The notes under the pieces were generated by a model, which made no database searches, was not told the DNA's origin, and saw only the letters and a program-made list of their open reading frames with translations. Of a stretch of DNA of 64,000 bases, positions 63,471 through 64,000 are shown piece after piece. This stretch comes from Symbiodinium natans (taxonomy: Eukaryota > Sar > Dinophyceae > Suessiales > Symbiodiniaceae), in contig CAJNDS010002090.1 of NCBI GenBank assembly GCA_905221605.1, positions 592,664 to 656,663 on the forward strand, written 5' to 3'. A program made the translations under genes and the position numbers. The stretch's first letter is position 1; each line of letters opens with the position of its first letter.

Positions 63471-64000
63471 GTCTTTCTTTCTTTCTTTTTTTCTTTCTGG
63501 CAGTCTTCCTGTATGTTGTTTTTTCCTTCGGCCTTTGTTTCTAAACCTTTTTTCCCCCTGTGGGTTTGATAGGAAACCTCAATACTCTATTCTGTTCCCT
63601 GTATTTGAATAGCAACCTGCAGAAATAATCGGGAGAAAGGGGCGTGCCGAATTCAGTACGCGATATTCCAGGAACAGGGCCGCAGCTGACAAGCACTTAA
63701 GGAGAGCAGAGGCCCGTTAGATCAGGCCTATATACCTTGAGACCTAATAAACTTAAAATTGGGGTCATATACCCTATACAACTATAATAATTACTATTAA
63801 GGGAAACCCTTTTAGGGTTCATTTCGTCCCCAACGTAAGCGACTTGAGCTAAACACGAGTCCTCGACGTGTTACGCGGGATGCATAGGCTTCCCTGATTA
63901 CTCGAGCCGACACCTAGCAAATCACCGGCCGACGGCTTCGAAAAATTGTCAAGTGCAACGGCACCTCCACCAGTAGAAAAAGATGAAGTAGGGAAAAGTT
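63471..64000. other. right-edge spacer
   Basis: T-rich tract at 63471-63560, then an AT-rich stretch around 63740-63830. No exon of the Ca2+-ATPase catalytic domains was found before the edge. Confidence 0.4.

Overview
The window looks like nuclear DNA of a dinoflagellate, most probably a symbiotic (Symbiodiniaceae-type) lineage. Three things support this: genes split into many exons of 31-107 nt; inferred splice donors that are mostly GC, with some GT and GA, before AG acceptors; and a remnant of the dinoflagellate trans-spliced leader in front of an intronless gene. No rRNA, tRNA, CRISPR, operon or prokaryotic gene was seen. The long open frames are mostly chance or low-complexity; the real genes were found by piecing together short exons from protein motifs and intron phase.

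Everything that can be decoded confidently lies on the minus strand, so the order of transcription is right to left. (1) 62682-57146: the C-terminal part of a SERCA-type Ca2+ pump, 18 exons from the end of the P domain to the stop codon, with its 5' part beyond the right edge. (2) 51999-50568: a Spinster-like major facilitator transporter without introns, preceded by a relict spliced leader and broken by two frame lesions; it reads as a retroposed copy. (3) 46193-about 44800: part of a gene with glycosyltransferase-like motifs. (4) 37490-about 29395: a voltage-gated cation channel with S1-S6, a pore with a GDGW filter and EF-hands (channel B). (5) 24942-22095: unassigned coding-like exons. (6) 5003 to beyond base 1: a paralogous channel (channel A), with S2-S6, a GDSW pore and an EF-hand, leaving the window on the left.

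Channels A and B share exon order, most exon lengths and most intron phases, but differ by intron gain or loss in S6 and a shifted intron inside the EF-hand loop. With the Ca2+ pump, the window holds three candidate calcium-handling genes in one orientation. Between genes are long introns and spacers rich in microsatellites (CA, GA, CT, TTC, ATG), nine G or C homopolymers of 14-30 nt, scattered TTTAGGG-like motifs, a dispersed roughly 150-bp repeat, and small tandem duplications.

Exon borders are my inference from protein similarity, splice dinucleotides and phase; no alignment or transcript was available.
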